From an uncultured Holophagaceae bacterium (GTDB lineage Bacteria > Acidobacteriota > Holophagae > Holophagales > Holophagaceae), in NCBI GenBank assembly GCA_903937385.1, contig CAIZZF010000013.1, positions 124,001-188,000 on the forward strand: a DNA stretch of 64,000 bases, read 5' to 3'. Position numbers and translations under genes: made by a program. The notes under the pieces are model-generated. The model was not told where the DNA came from. It saw only the letters and a list, made by a program, of their open reading frames with translations, and made no database searches. Of this stretch, positions 1 through 8,769 are shown piece by piece. Position 1 is the first letter of the stretch. Every line of letters begins with the position of its first letter.

Positions 1-719
1 ACGGGCCGGTCAAAGTCGATGAAAGCGTTCAGCGAGTATCCCGTGGTGTTCTTGGTCAGATACTTGGACCGGATGCGCTGGGCCAGGGCGGGGTTGCCCA
101 GGAGGTCCGCCTTCAGCTTGAGCAGGCCCTCGGCCAGGGCGGGCTCGGCGGCGCGGAAGCGCTCGTCGGCATCAGGCGCGCCGGTGTCGATGACCGTGCC
201 AGAGGGCAGCACGAAGGTGAGGGACTCCAGCGTGTGGTAGGCGTTCTGCGCGACGCCGCAGCACATGCCGCTGCTGTTGTTGGAGAGGATGCCGCCCACG
301 GTGCAGGTGTTGATGGACGCGGGGTCGGGGCCCATCTTGGCGCGGTAGCCCTTGAGGGCGTGGTTCACGTGGGCGCCGATGACGCCGGGCTGCACCTTGA
401 CCTTGGCGCCGCCCTCGAGGACCTTGATGCCCCGCCAGTTGCGGGCCACTTCCACCAGGATGCCGTCCGAGATGGACTGTCCCGAGAGGCTGGTGCCGGC
501 GGCGCGGAAGGTCATGGGGATCTGGCGCTCATGACTCAGCCGGAACAGGGCCTGCACGTCCTCGATGCTGCCGGCGAAGGCCACCGCCTTGGGGATCAGC
601 CGGTAGAAGCCGGCATCCGACGCGAAAGCGATGAGGTCCACGGGCCGGTCCAGGACGCGGTCCTGGCCCACGATGGCGGAAAGGGAGTCACGGAGGGAGG
701 TGGCTGTTTCGGTGGTCAT
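1..719 (-). CDS. FAD-binding (D-)lactate dehydrogenase / glycolate-oxidase-type protein, N-terminal part
   Basis: The frame opens at ATG 719 on the minus strand and runs off the left edge, so only about 239 N-terminal residues are visible. They read MTTETATSLRDSLSAIVGQD and continue into a PCMH-type FAD-binding domain: the stretch GGILSNNSSGMCCG (about residues 140-155) and the downstream TLESLTFVLPSGTVIDT are typical of the large FAD plus Fe-S D-lactate dehydrogenases (Dld-II type, usually over 900 residues). It would oxidise lactate to pyruvate at the inner membrane. It lies downstream of the lactate permease on the same strand, separated by a strong hairpin terminator. Substrate is inferred from family and neighbours; the Fe-S half is outside the window. 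Confidence 0.8.
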   Translation of the reverse strand, partial: MTTETATSLRDSLSAIVGQDRVLDRPVDLIAFASDAGFYRLIPKAVAFAGSIEDVQALFRLSHERQIPMTFRAAGTSLSGQSISDGILVEVARNWRGIKVLEGGAKVKVQPGVIGAHVNHALKGYRAKMGPDPASINTCTVGGILSNNSSGMCCGVAQNAYHTLESLTFVLPSGTVIDTGAPDADERFRAAEPALAEGLLKLKADLLGNPALAQRIRSKYLTKNTTGYSLNAFIDFDRP

Positions 720-749
720 GGGAGGCATCCTGGCCCCGGGCTGGGGCAG

Positions 750-787
750 AAAAAAGTCCCGCCGACTGATGATGACGTCGGCGGGAC
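750..787 (-). terminator. Rho-independent terminator after lactate permease
   Basis: On the minus strand an 11-base perfect stem (787-777 pairing with 766-756, GTCCCGCCGAC arms, 10-base loop) is followed at once by six T (755-750). It follows the lctP stop by 28 bases and precedes the dehydrogenase start by about 30. It may end lctP transcription completely or let part read through into the dehydrogenase gene. Confidence 0.8.
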
Positions 788-815
788 CCGGGTCGTGCTT
801 CGGAATTCCGCCTGG

Positions 816-2591
816 TTACTTCTTGGCCGGGGCGGGGGCGGGCAGGGCAGCCGGAGCTGCAGGAGCGGCCGGAGCGGTCACGCCAGGAGCGGGTACGGCG
901 ACTGCGGGAGCCGCGGGCGGCAGCTGGGGCATCCAGTTGGCGGGGAGGACCCGCGCGTAGAGGAAGATGACCACGCCCACCATGGCGGCCAGCGCCAGGC
1001 TGTGGAAGAAGACGTAGCGGAGGATGGTGCCCTCCTCGCCCTGCTGGTTGGTGGCCACGGAGGCGACCACGAGGCTCTGGGCGTCGATCATCTTGCCCAT
1101 GACGCCGCCGGTGGTGTTGGCCGCGGCAGTGAGGATCGGGTTCAGGCCCAGCTGCTCGGCAGTGATCTTCTGCAGACCGCCGAAGAGCACGTTGGAGGAG
1201 GTATCACTGCCCGTGAGGGCCACGCCCAACCAGCCCAGCATGGCGCTGAAGAAGGGGAAGAGCAGGCCGGTGCTGGCAAAGGCCAGACCCATGGTGGCGT
1301 CCAGACCCGCGGCCTTGGACACGAAGCCCAGGGCCAGCATGGCGGCGATGGTGAGCAGGGAGATCTTCACGCGACCGACGGTGCGGGCCCAGATCTTGAC
1401 GAGCTCCAGGGGGCCGAAGCCGGCCACGAGGCCGCTGAGGATGCCCGCCAGCATGAGGCTGGTGCCGGTGAGGGAGAGCCAGTTGAAGGTCCAGACGGCG
1501 GCTTCCTTGGACTTCTTGGCGACGACGGGAGGAGCCTTCTCGACGCGGTTGTGGAGGCGGGGGATCTCGAAGGTCTTGACCGACTTGCCGTAGAGGAAGT
1601 TGGGCTGCCCCTTGGGGCCGCCGTTCAGGAAGGTCTTGACCTGAGGGGTGCCCCAGGCGAACACGAAGATGGACAGGAAGACCCAGGGGAGCCAGGCCTT
1701 CATGACCTTGCTGCTGCTCTGCTCGACCACGGCTCCTTCAGCTTCTTCCCGCTCGTGCTCGTAGCGCCAGATGGTCTTGGGCTGCCAGACCTTCAGGAAC
1801 AGGACCGTGGCCACCATGGAGACGATGGCGCCAATGATGTCCACCAGCCAGGGGCCGTGGAAGTTGCTGACCCCGAACTGGGCGATGGCGAAGCTGCCAC
1901 CGGCCACGAGGCAGGCGGGCCAGACTTCCATCATGGCCTTGCGACCGGCCATGGTCCAAATGATCCAGAAGGGCACGATCAGGGAGAAGATGGGCAGGAT
2001 GCGGCCAGCGGCGGCACTGAGCATCTCGAGGGGCAGGCCGGTGACGCCGGCGAGGGCGATGAGCGGGCTGCCCAGGGCGCCGTAGGCGACGGGGGCGGTG
2101 TTGCCGATGAGGGCCAGACCGGCGGCCTGGAGGGGACGGAAGCCGAGACCGATGAGCATCGCGGCGGAGATCGCCACAGGCGTGCCGAAGCCGGCTGCGC
2201 CCTCGATGAAGGCGCCAAAGCTGAAGGCGATGAGCAGGGCCTGAATGCGGCGGTCGGCCGCCAGACCTGCGATGGAGTGCTTGACCACCTCGAAGTCACC
2301 TGATTTCACGGTGATGTCATAGATGAAGATGGCGTTCAGGACGATCCAGCCGATGGGCAGGAGGCCGTAGAGGGCGCCGTGGACGGCGGCCATGCTGGCC
2401 ATGTCGGCGGGCATCTTGTAGACCAGGATGGCCACGGCCAGACAGGTCACCAGGCCCAGGATCGCTGAGTAGTGGGCCTTCACGTGTCGGGCCAGGAGGC
2501 CCAGCAGCACGAAGACCGGCAACGCAGCCACCAGGGCCGAGAGGAAGATATTCCCCATGACTGGGGAATAGACTTGGGTCCAAGGGGTCAT
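816..2591 (-). CDS. lctP: L-lactate permease (LctP family)
   Basis: 591-residue integral membrane protein starting MTPWTQVYSPVMGNIFLSAL, which matches the LctP/GlcA lactate permease start. Many hydrophobic helices and the family stretches GFGTPVAISAAMLIGLGF and FFSAMLGWLGVALTGSDTSSN, followed by MGKMIDAQSLVVA, are present. It imports lactate (or glycolate) with protons. The start at 2591 has a GGAGG ribosome site; an in-frame upstream extension lacks family homology. A charged internal linker (near PPVVAKKSKEAA) and an Ala/Pro-rich tail of about 40 residues are additions to the usual 550-residue length. It is divergent from the GntR regulator and shares its operator. Confidence 0.93.
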   Translation of the reverse strand: MTPWTQVYSPVMGNIFLSALVAALPVFVLLGLLARHVKAHYSAILGLVTCLAVAILVYKMPADMASMAAVHGALYGLLPIGWIVLNAIFIYDITVKSGDFEVVKHSIAGLAADRRIQALLIAFSFGAFIEGAAGFGTPVAISAAMLIGLGFRPLQAAGLALIGNTAPVAYGALGSPLIALAGVTGLPLEMLSAAAGRILPIFSLIVPFWIIWTMAGRKAMMEVWPACLVAGGSFAIAQFGVSNFHGPWLVDIIGAIVSMVATVLFLKVWQPKTIWRYEHEREEAEGAVVEQSSSKVMKAWLPWVFLSIFVFAWGTPQVKTFLNGGPKGQPNFLYGKSVKTFEIPRLHNRVEKAPPVVAKKSKEAAVWTFNWLSLTGTSLMLAGILSGLVAGFGPLELVKIWARTVGRVKISLLTIAAMLALGFVSKAAGLDATMGLAFASTGLLFPFFSAMLGWLGVALTGSDTSSNVLFGGLQKITAEQLGLNPILTAAANTTGGVMGKMIDAQSLVVASVATNQQGEEGTILRYVFFHSLALAAMVGVVIFLYARVLPANWMPQLPPAAPAVAVPAPGVTAPAAPAAPAALPAPAPAKK

Positions 2592-2672
2592 GGAACCTCC
2601 GGAAAAAAGGGGGAAGGGAAATGAAATGAGTTGGAATGAGTAAAAGACCTGCGCGAAGATTACAATAGGTCT

Positions 2673-2687
2673 AGTGGTCAGACCACT
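2673..2687. promoter_or_regulatory. LldR/FadR-type operator
   Basis: AGTGGTCAGACCACT is a perfect palindrome around a central base and contains TGGTC-N-GACCA, which fits the TGGTNNNACCA half-sites bound by the FadR subfamily of GntR regulators (including LldR and PdhR). It lies in the 160-base gap between lctP and the divergent GntR gene, so it probably controls both. Confidence 0.75.
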
Positions 2688-2751
2688 GTCCCGCCAGTGC
2701 AAACGATCACAGTTCCCTTTCCCAGGCCTTCCCCCCCCTAGAGAGTGAGCC

Positions 2752-3468
2752 ATGGACCTTACGCCCATTCGCACGAAGCGCCTCTATGAGGAGATCGTTG
2801 AGCAGATTCGTCAGCTCATCACCGATGGCAAGCTCAAGCCTGGGGACAAGCTGCTGGCCGAGAGGGAGCTGGCCGACCGCTTCCAGGTGAGCCGGGCCTC
2901 CGTCCGGGAGGCCATCCGCACCCTGGAGATGCTGGGTGTCATCGACATCCGCCCTGGTGAGGGCACCTTCATCCGCGAGACCGAGGCCGATGACATCATC
3001 CGCCCGCTGGCCATGTTCCTGGCGGTCGAGCGCAGCTCCGTGATCGACATGTTCGAGATGCGCCGGATCTTCGAGACAGCCACCGCCAGCCTGGCCGCCC
3101 AGCGGGCCACGGACCAGGAGCTGGATGAGATCGAGGCCCTCCTCGAGAACATGAAGGAGCGACTGAACCTGCAGGATCCCGAGAAGGGCGAGGAGTTCGA
3201 CGCAGCCTTCCACTTCGCCGTGGCCGAGGCCACTCACAACAACCTCCTGGCCAAGCTCTTCAAGACCGTCTCCGGCGACTTCGCCAAGGCCAACTCCGCT
3301 GCCCGCCGCCGCCTCTACCTGGACAACGGACAGAACCCCCAGCGGATCATCGACCAGCACTCGAACATCCTGGCCGCCATCCGCGCCCACTCACCCGAGC
3401 AGGCCTCCGAGGCCATGCTGGTCCACCTGCAGTTCGCCGAGGGCGAGCTGAGGAAGTGGATCGTCTAA
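2752..3468 (+). CDS. GntR/FadR-family regulator, LldR-like
   Basis: 238 residues. The N-terminal winged helix-turn-helix (about residues 8-72) includes KLLAERELADRFQVSRASVREAIRTLEMLGVIDIRPGEGTF, split here as the GntR signature. The C-terminal FCD domain (about 90-225) has the metal/ligand residues of the family, for example EFDAAFHFAVAEATHNN and the DQHSNILAAIRAH segment. Divergent orientation next to lactate permease and lactate dehydrogenase, plus the TGGTC/GACCA operator between them, indicates a lactate-responsive repressor or dual regulator. The effector is inferred, not visible in the sequence. Confidence 0.88.
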   Translation: MDLTPIRTKRLYEEIVEQIRQLITDGKLKPGDKLLAERELADRFQVSRASVREAIRTLEMLGVIDIRPGEGTFIRETEADDIIRPLAMFLAVERSSVIDMFEMRRIFETATASLAAQRATDQELDEIEALLENMKERLNLQDPEKGEEFDAAFHFAVAEATHNNLLAKLFKTVSGDFAKANSAARRRLYLDNGQNPQRIIDQHSNILAAIRAHSPEQASEAMLVHLQFAEGELRKWIV

Positions 3469-3494
3469 ACCCCAAAAAATTGAATCAGTCTAAA

Positions 3495-3523
3495 CAACGG
3501 AATCGCCACAGGCGATTCCGTTG
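3495..3523 (-). terminator. Perfect 13-bp hairpin between GntR gene and tRNA-Ile2
   Basis: CAACGGAATCGCC and its exact complement surround a 3-base loop. Read on the minus strand it directly follows the tRNA 3' CCA and leads into GTTTAGA, so it probably terminates the tRNA transcript. It also sits 26 bases after the stop of the plus-strand regulator gene and could serve both. Confidence 0.6.
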
Positions 3524-3599
3524 TGGTGGCCCCGCAGGGGTTCGAACCCTGGACCAAGCGGTTATGAGCCGCCAGCTCTGACCACTGAGCTACAGGGCC
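3524..3599 (-). tRNA. tRNA-Ile2 (CAU anticodon, lysidine type)
   Basis: A 76-base cloverleaf on the minus strand beginning GGCCCTGTAGCTCAGTGGTC, with anticodon CAU in GGCTCATAACC, a GGTTCGAACCC T arm and an encoded CCA end. The acceptor (GGCCC...GGGGCC) and anticodon stem GGCGGC closely resemble E. coli tRNA-Ile2 rather than elongator or initiator tRNA-Met, so C34 is probably modified to lysidine to read AUA. Confidence 0.9.
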
Positions 3600-3635
3600 G
3601 GGATCAGTGTAGCAAGGGCCGGCGGCAGGACCGGG

Positions 3636-4259
3636 TCACAGGCCGCGGAGGATGCGCCCGCCGATGGCGAAGTCGAGCAGCTGCAGCAGCCGGTCGGCCA
3701 GGGTAGGGAGGTCTCGCGCCTCCAGCAGGAACTGCCGCTCCGTGGGCTCAAAGTCCAGAGCCATGGCCAGGGTGTTCAGGCGGCCCACATCCTCCAAGGG
3801 GAGGTCGAGGAGCTCCTGCATCTGCGCCTCGATGCCCTCACTACGGGCGTAGAGCTGGAGGGTGTCCATCAGGCGGCGGCGGTGGGGACCGGGCCACAGG
3901 ACCGCGGACCGGAAAGGCAGCACCTCGAGGTGGGCCTGGCGGAAGGGCTTGCCGGGAGGTTCCTCCAGCACTCGGACCGCGTCCTTGCCCTGCAGCAGGA
4001 GGTTCCAGCGGCCCCCGGTGAGCGGCTCGGCTCGCACCACCTCAGCCAGGCATCCGACCTCGAAGATGGGAGCGGTTTCCCCCAGGGACCCGGGATCGGG
4101 ATTCTCGCGCATCATGGCGATTACCAGATGCTGATGAGAATTGAGCACTTCGATCGTCAGCTCTTGATACCTCGGCTCAAACACCTGCAGGGGCAGGAAG
4201 GTCTGCGGAAACAGCACGACCTGGGGCAGGGGAAAGAGAGGGAGAATGGCTGGTAGCAT
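3636..4259 (-). CDS. Lon N-terminal substrate-binding domain protein
   Basis: 207 residues starting MLPAILPLFPLPQVVLFPQTFLPL, followed by QVFEPRYQ. The LFPLP...VLFP...LPLQVFEPRY pattern is the signature of the Lon substrate-binding (PUA-like) domain found as stand-alone proteins; no AAA or protease domain follows. The start at 4259 removes an unrelated upstream extension. The family is linked to protein quality control, but a stand-alone member has no proven reaction. It is divergent from kdsD, with 36 bases between the start codons. Confidence 0.82.
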   Translation of the reverse strand: MLPAILPLFPLPQVVLFPQTFLPLQVFEPRYQELTIEVLNSHQHLVIAMMRENPDPGSLGETAPIFEVGCLAEVVRAEPLTGGRWNLLLQGKDAVRVLEEPPGKPFRQAHLEVLPFRSAVLWPGPHRRRLMDTLQLYARSEGIEAQMQELLDLPLEDVGRLNTLAMALDFEPTERQFLLEARDLPTLADRLLQLLDFAIGGRILRGL

Positions 4260-4295
4260 GAACACCTTGCTGGTAACTGCATCGGAGTAACCGCT

Positions 4296-5282
4296 GTGAA
4301 GGATGAGAACCAGGGCACAGAACCTCTCGCGGTCGGAAATACCGTGCTGGCGGCGGCCCAGGCCGCTCTCGCCGAGCTGCGGGAATCCTGGGATTCGCGC
4401 CAGGTCGCGGCCTGGACCCACATGGTCCTGGGCCGGTCCGGGCGGGTGATCCTCACCGGCATGGGCAAGTCCGGTCTGGTGGCCCAGAAGATCGCCGCCA
4501 CGCTGGCCTCCACCGGCTGTCCCAGCTTCTTCCTCCATCCCGCCGAGGCGCTGCATGGAGACCTGGGCATGGTCACGGCCCAGGATTCGGTGCTGGCCCT
4601 GTCGAACAGCGGGGAGAGCGAAGAGGTGGTCCGTCTGCTCCCCAGCCTCCTCCGCCTTGGCATACCGTTGGCCGCCATCACCGCCCGCCCCGACAGCAGC
4701 CTGGCCCAGGCCGCGGAGTGGTCCTTCACCTACCGGCTGCCTGAGGGGGAGGGCTGCCCCCTGGATCTGGCCCCCATGGCCAGCACCACCCTTCAGCTGA
4801 TCTGGGGCGACCTCCTCTCGGGCTGCCTGATGTCCCGGCGGGGGTTCACCAAGGATCACTTCGCCTTGAACCACCCCGCTGGAAGTCTGGGCGTGAAACT
4901 TCTGAAGGTGAAAGCTTTGATGCACCCTGAGTGGCCCCGGGTCAAGTCCGGCGCCTCGCTCACGGAGGTCCTTCGTGCCATGACCGAGGGGCGCCTTGGA
5001 ATGACCACGGTGATGGAGGGCTCAACACTGCTGGGCGTCGTCACCGACGGAGACCTCCGCCGGGCCCTTGAGCGCGCTGAGCGGGAAGCTGCCAATCCGC
5101 TGAGGCTGACAGCCGACCAGATCCTGACCCGCAGCCCCATCACCCTGGACGAGGACGCCCTGGCCTTGGAGGCCGCCGGTCTCATGGAGGCCCGCAAGAT
5201 CACTTTCCTCATCGTGACCCGGGCAGGACTGCCCACCGGGGTGCTCCACATTCACGATCTATTGGAAGCAAAGGTCTTGTGA
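4296..5282 (+). CDS. kdsD: D-arabinose-5-phosphate isomerase
   Basis: 328 residues, the usual length. An N-terminal SIS domain (about 30-180) carries GMGKSG, LSNSGESEEV and, near its end, NHPAGSLG. Two CBS domains follow (about 205-325), including MTTVMEGSTLLGVVTDGDLRR. The enzyme converts ribulose-5-phosphate to arabinose-5-phosphate, the first step toward KDO in lipopolysaccharide. The next gene is an LPS-export permease, so the two make a small LPS unit, although a 75-base AT-rich gap separates them. Confidence 0.92.
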   Translation: MKDENQGTEPLAVGNTVLAAAQAALAELRESWDSRQVAAWTHMVLGRSGRVILTGMGKSGLVAQKIAATLASTGCPSFFLHPAEALHGDLGMVTAQDSVLALSNSGESEEVVRLLPSLLRLGIPLAAITARPDSSLAQAAEWSFTYRLPEGEGCPLDLAPMASTTLQLIWGDLLSGCLMSRRGFTKDHFALNHPAGSLGVKLLKVKALMHPEWPRVKSGASLTEVLRAMTEGRLGMTTVMEGSTLLGVVTDGDLRRALERAEREAANPLRLTADQILTRSPITLDEDALALEAAGLMEARKITFLIVTRAGLPTGVLHIHDLLEAKVL

Positions 5283-5357
5283 TTTAGGCTTTCGCTTCGT
5301 TCAGCCTGACTCAAGGTTACATAATATACATTATCGAAAGCTAATTCAGGACCCCCC

Positions 5358-7598
5358 GTGCCCTCGATCTTGACCCGATACGTGCTCCGACGCTGGGCCA
5401 CCCCCTTCCTTGGAGCACTCTTCTTCTATGGCTTCCTGCTCCTCTCCTGGGAGATGGTCACCATCTCGAAGCAGATCTTCTCCCAGGGGGCACCGCTTCG
5501 CTGGCTGGTGCCGCTGCTGCTGACCTCGCTGCCCGAGAACCTGGGCCTGGTGCTGCCGATGGCGGCGGTGCTGGGCGGTCTGCTGGGGACCCAGCAGCTG
5601 ATGGAAGGCTCGGAGTTGGTGGCAGCGCAAGGCTTGGGCGCCGGCCGTCGGACCTGGACTGCCCCCTGGCTCCGCATGGCCTTCTGGCTGATCCTGCTGG
5701 CCACCCTCAACGCCCACTTCCTCGTCCCCGCCACCGCTCGGGTCCAGCAGAGCATCCGGGTGAAGATGGCCGAGGAGGCCAAGGCCCGCTTCCTGCGGCC
5801 CGGGTCCCCCCCCTGGTTCCCTCCAAGTGCCCCCAACTCAGCTTTCTGGGTGTCCAAGGAGGGGCAGATCCACATCATGGAATCGACCCCTCAGGGTGTG
5901 CAGCACCTCACGGCCTCCTCCATGACCTATGCCCTGGAGGCCAAGACCGATGGCTCCTCGGAGCTGCAGCTGCACCTGGCCGGGCTCCAGGGCGCGCTCT
6001 ACCAGACCTCGGGGAGCGGGAGCGTCATCCACCTGAGCCAGGAGAAGCAGATCCTGCGTTTCGCTATTTCGGCCGGGGCTCATCTCCTGCCTCCTACGCC
6101 ACTTCGGTACGAAAGCTCAGCCGCTCTGATAAAGCTGCTGGGGACGGCTGGCGGGGTGCCCGGCTCTTCCTCTGAGGCTGCGGAGCTGCGGCGGCAGGCG
6201 GCCATGGAGATCTGCCGTCGCACCACCCTGCCCCTGGCCGCGGCCGCCCTGCTGCTGCTGGGCATCGCCCTGGGTTTCGGTCACCCCCGCTTCTACCGGG
6301 GCGGCGCCATCCTCAAGAGCCTGGGCGTTATCATCCTCTACTATCTGGTCATGAAGCACATTGAAAACATGTGGTTAAATGCGCAATTTAAACAGATCTA
6401 CCCCCTGCTCCTGGTCCCCTTCCCTTTCCTGGTTGCTGGCTGGTGGCTCCTCAGACAGCGCCTCAAGCCCCATCGCTCAGGGCGAACTCTGCAGTTCCTC
6501 ACCCCCCTGCTGCACCCCTTCCGGACGGTGCTCGACCCGCTCCGGAACCGGGTCCACACGGCCCGGGAGAGCGCCCTGCGCTGGCTACATGGGAAAGGCA
6601 CCCAGCATGGCATCCTGCGCCACTGGGCGACGCTCTCCTGGTGGGAGAACTGGGCCTCGGCCCTGGGCAGCCTCCTGGTCCTGAACCTGCTGATCGAGTA
6701 CGCGACCCTTGCTGGAGATCTCTCTAAGAATGGTGTTCATTTCAATGTCTTTATTAGGTATTGGTTCTGGAATCTTCCGCCCTTCTTGGTGGTCGCCCTG
6801 CCCATGGCCTTCCTCCTGGGCACCCTGTTGGCCCTCTCAGAGGCAGCCCTGAACCGGGAGTGGCTGGCCCTCCGGGCTGGCGGGGTCAGCCTGCTTCGCT
6901 GGCTCTGGAGCAGCCGCCTGAGCTGGGGCCTGGTCGCGGTGCTCACCCTGATCCTGCAGGTGGGGATCGCCCCCATGGCCATGACCCGTGCCAACCAGCT
7001 TTACCGGCAGATCCTCAACCGCTCCCAGACGTCCACGACCAGCCGACCCTGGCTGTATCTGGGCTCCACCGGTGTGCTCTGGCACCTCCAGGCCGAGCAG
7101 CGCTGGGGCTTCCCGCTCAAGGCTCCCGGGGAAGCGCCGATCCTGCTGCACTGGAAGCTCGGCTCGGCCCACACGGAAGCGCTAGCCTGGGGCGGCCTGA
7201 ATTTGGTCCAGGGTCCGCCGGCGGACCGGCTCTTCCCCGCTCGGGCCCTGCGCACCGCGGCGACGGCTGAGGAGGCACGGACCCTGGATCTCTTCCACTG
7301 GCAGACCTGGGCACCGGATCCCGAGCGGGCCTACATGCTCTGGGGTCGGCTGCTGGGCTGGCTCGCGGGTCCCTGTCTGGTGCTGGCCATGCTCTCCTTC
7401 GCCTTCCCGGGGCCCCGTCAGGGCCGGGGCCAGGCCCTGGGGGCCGGGCTCGTGGCCGGCCTCGTCTTCCTGGGCCTCCAGACCCTCTTCGGGGGGGCCG
7501 CCCGCGCCGCGGAGTTCCCCGCCTATTGGGGCGTGCTGGCGCCCCTGCTGCTGCTGCTCGCCATCTCCCTGCTCCGGCTTCGCCGCCTGAGGACCTGA
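5358..7598 (+). CDS. Fused LptF-LptG-like LPS export permease
   Basis: 746 residues, about twice the usual LptF or LptG length. Residues 1-367 form one YjgP/YjgQ permease: N-terminal helices (LTRYVLRRWATPFLGALFFY), a periplasmic beta-jellyroll-like segment around 160-245, and C-terminal helices (LPLAAAALLLLGIALGFGHP). A basic linker (about 368-418) joins a second permease (419-746) with the same order, ending ISLLRLRRLRT. LptF and LptG normally are separate proteins forming the LptB2FG transporter in the inner membrane. Start is GTG 5358 with a weak ribosome site. The stop overlaps the mnmA start (TGATG). Fusion is seen directly; function is from family. Confidence 0.85.
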   Translation: MPSILTRYVLRRWATPFLGALFFYGFLLLSWEMVTISKQIFSQGAPLRWLVPLLLTSLPENLGLVLPMAAVLGGLLGTQQLMEGSELVAAQGLGAGRRTWTAPWLRMAFWLILLATLNAHFLVPATARVQQSIRVKMAEEAKARFLRPGSPPWFPPSAPNSAFWVSKEGQIHIMESTPQGVQHLTASSMTYALEAKTDGSSELQLHLAGLQGALYQTSGSGSVIHLSQEKQILRFAISAGAHLLPPTPLRYESSAALIKLLGTAGGVPGSSSEAAELRRQAAMEICRRTTLPLAAAALLLLGIALGFGHPRFYRGGAILKSLGVIILYYLVMKHIENMWLNAQFKQIYPLLLVPFPFLVAGWWLLRQRLKPHRSGRTLQFLTPLLHPFRTVLDPLRNRVHTARESALRWLHGKGTQHGILRHWATLSWWENWASALGSLLVLNLLIEYATLAGDLSKNGVHFNVFIRYWFWNLPPFLVVALPMAFLLGTLLALSEAALNREWLALRAGGVSLLRWLWSSRLSWGLVAVLTLILQVGIAPMAMTRANQLYRQILNRSQTSTTSRPWLYLGSTGVLWHLQAEQRWGFPLKAPGEAPILLHWKLGSAHTEALAWGGLNLVQGPPADRLFPARALRTAATAEEARTLDLFHWQTWAPDPERAYMLWGRLLGWLAGPCLVLAMLSFAFPGPRQGRGQALGAGLVAGLVFLGLQTLFGGAARAAEFPAYWGVLAPLLLLLAISLLRLRRLRT

Positions 7599-8734
7599 TG
7601 GCTGAGAGTTTGCTCGATCGCGCCCTGGCGCCCCTGCGGTGCCACCCGACCCTGCGCCCAGGCGACCGCGTCCTGGCGGCCATGTCCGGGGGTGTGGACA
7701 GCTCGGTCATGGCCGCCCTCCTGCAGCGGGCCGGGTTCGAGGTGATTGGCGTCTCCATGCAGCTGTTCGACAAGGGGGCTGCTGGAGGTTCCGCCGGGAA
7801 GTGCTGCACCCTGGATGATTTCCAGGACGCCCGGAGGGTTGCCCATCAGGGCGGGTTTCCCCACTACGTCATGGACTTCGAGACTCCCTTCCGGGAGACC
7901 GTCATTGAGGGCTTCATCCAGAGCTACTTGGAGGGCGAAACCCCCAGTCCCTGCATCTGGTGCAATCAGCACCTGAAGTTCTCTGCCCTGCTGGAAAGGG
8001 CCACCTCCCTGGGGGCCGCCTTCGTCGCCACGGGCCACTACGCGGCCATCACCCTAGCGGAGGGGGCCTGGCACCTGCGGAAGGCGCATGATCCGGACAA
8101 GGACCAGAGCTACTACCTGTTCCACCACACCCAGGCCACCCTGGCCCAGACGCTCTTTCCCCTGGCGGACCTCACCAAGCCCGAGGTCCGCTCCCTCGGG
8201 GCCGAGCTGGGCCTCCACCTGGCGGAGAAGGCGGAGAGCCAGGAGATCTGCTTCGTCACCCAGGACCGCTACGACGCCTTCATCGAGGCCGAGGGCCGGG
8301 ACCCGGGGCGCGGCGAGGGTGAGATACGGCACCTGGATGGCCGGGTCCTGGGTCACCACCGAGGCTACTGGCGACACACCATCGGCCAGCGCCGGGGGCT
8401 GAGGATCGCAGCCTCGGAGCCCCTCTACGTGGTCCGCACCGACCCCGCCACCAACACGGTCTGGGTGGGGGCCGAGCAGGACCTCTACCGCCGGGACTTG
8501 GTGGCCCGGGACCTGAACTGGGTTCAGGGTCCGCCTTCCAGCCCCCTCGCTTGCGAGGCCCGCATCCGTAGCCGCGCCCCCGAGGCAGAGGCCCTGGTGA
8601 TTCCGCTCCCGGACGGACGGTTCCAGGTGGCTTTCGCCGAGCCTCAGCGGGCCGTCGCCCCGGGCCAGGCCGTGGTCTTCTACCGGGATGGCGAGGTCCT
8701 GGGCGGTGGCTGGATCGACCGTCGGCCGCTGTGA
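7598..8734 (+). CDS. mnmA: tRNA-uridine 2-sulfurtransferase
   Basis: 378 residues starting MAESLLDRALAPL at the ATG that overlaps the previous stop by one base. The PP-loop SGGVDSS (about residues 28-34) binds ATP; the catalytic cysteines are in PCIWCNQHLKF and SQEICFV. MnmA thiolates U34 of tRNA-Lys, -Glu and -Gln using sulfur relayed from a cysteine desulfurase. Family-specific stretches ATGHYA, KDQSYYL and HTIGQRRGL are all present, and length is normal. Translational coupling to the LPS permease probably reflects compact genome packing rather than shared function. Confidence 0.95.
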   Translation: MAESLLDRALAPLRCHPTLRPGDRVLAAMSGGVDSSVMAALLQRAGFEVIGVSMQLFDKGAAGGSAGKCCTLDDFQDARRVAHQGGFPHYVMDFETPFRETVIEGFIQSYLEGETPSPCIWCNQHLKFSALLERATSLGAAFVATGHYAAITLAEGAWHLRKAHDPDKDQSYYLFHHTQATLAQTLFPLADLTKPEVRSLGAELGLHLAEKAESQEICFVTQDRYDAFIEAEGRDPGRGEGEIRHLDGRVLGHHRGYWRHTIGQRRGLRIAASEPLYVVRTDPATNTVWVGAEQDLYRRDLVARDLNWVQGPPSSPLACEARIRSRAPEAEALVIPLPDGRFQVAFAEPQRAVAPGQAVVFYRDGEVLGGGWIDRRPL

Positions 8735-8769
8735 CCCGGTGCCGGAGCGGCCTGAAGTAGCCTGACCGG

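Noticed and set aside
234-2303. A 2-kb plus-strand frame over lctP
   Set aside because: Antisense, repetitive Gly/His/Asp-rich sequence, no ribosome site; lctP is the real gene.
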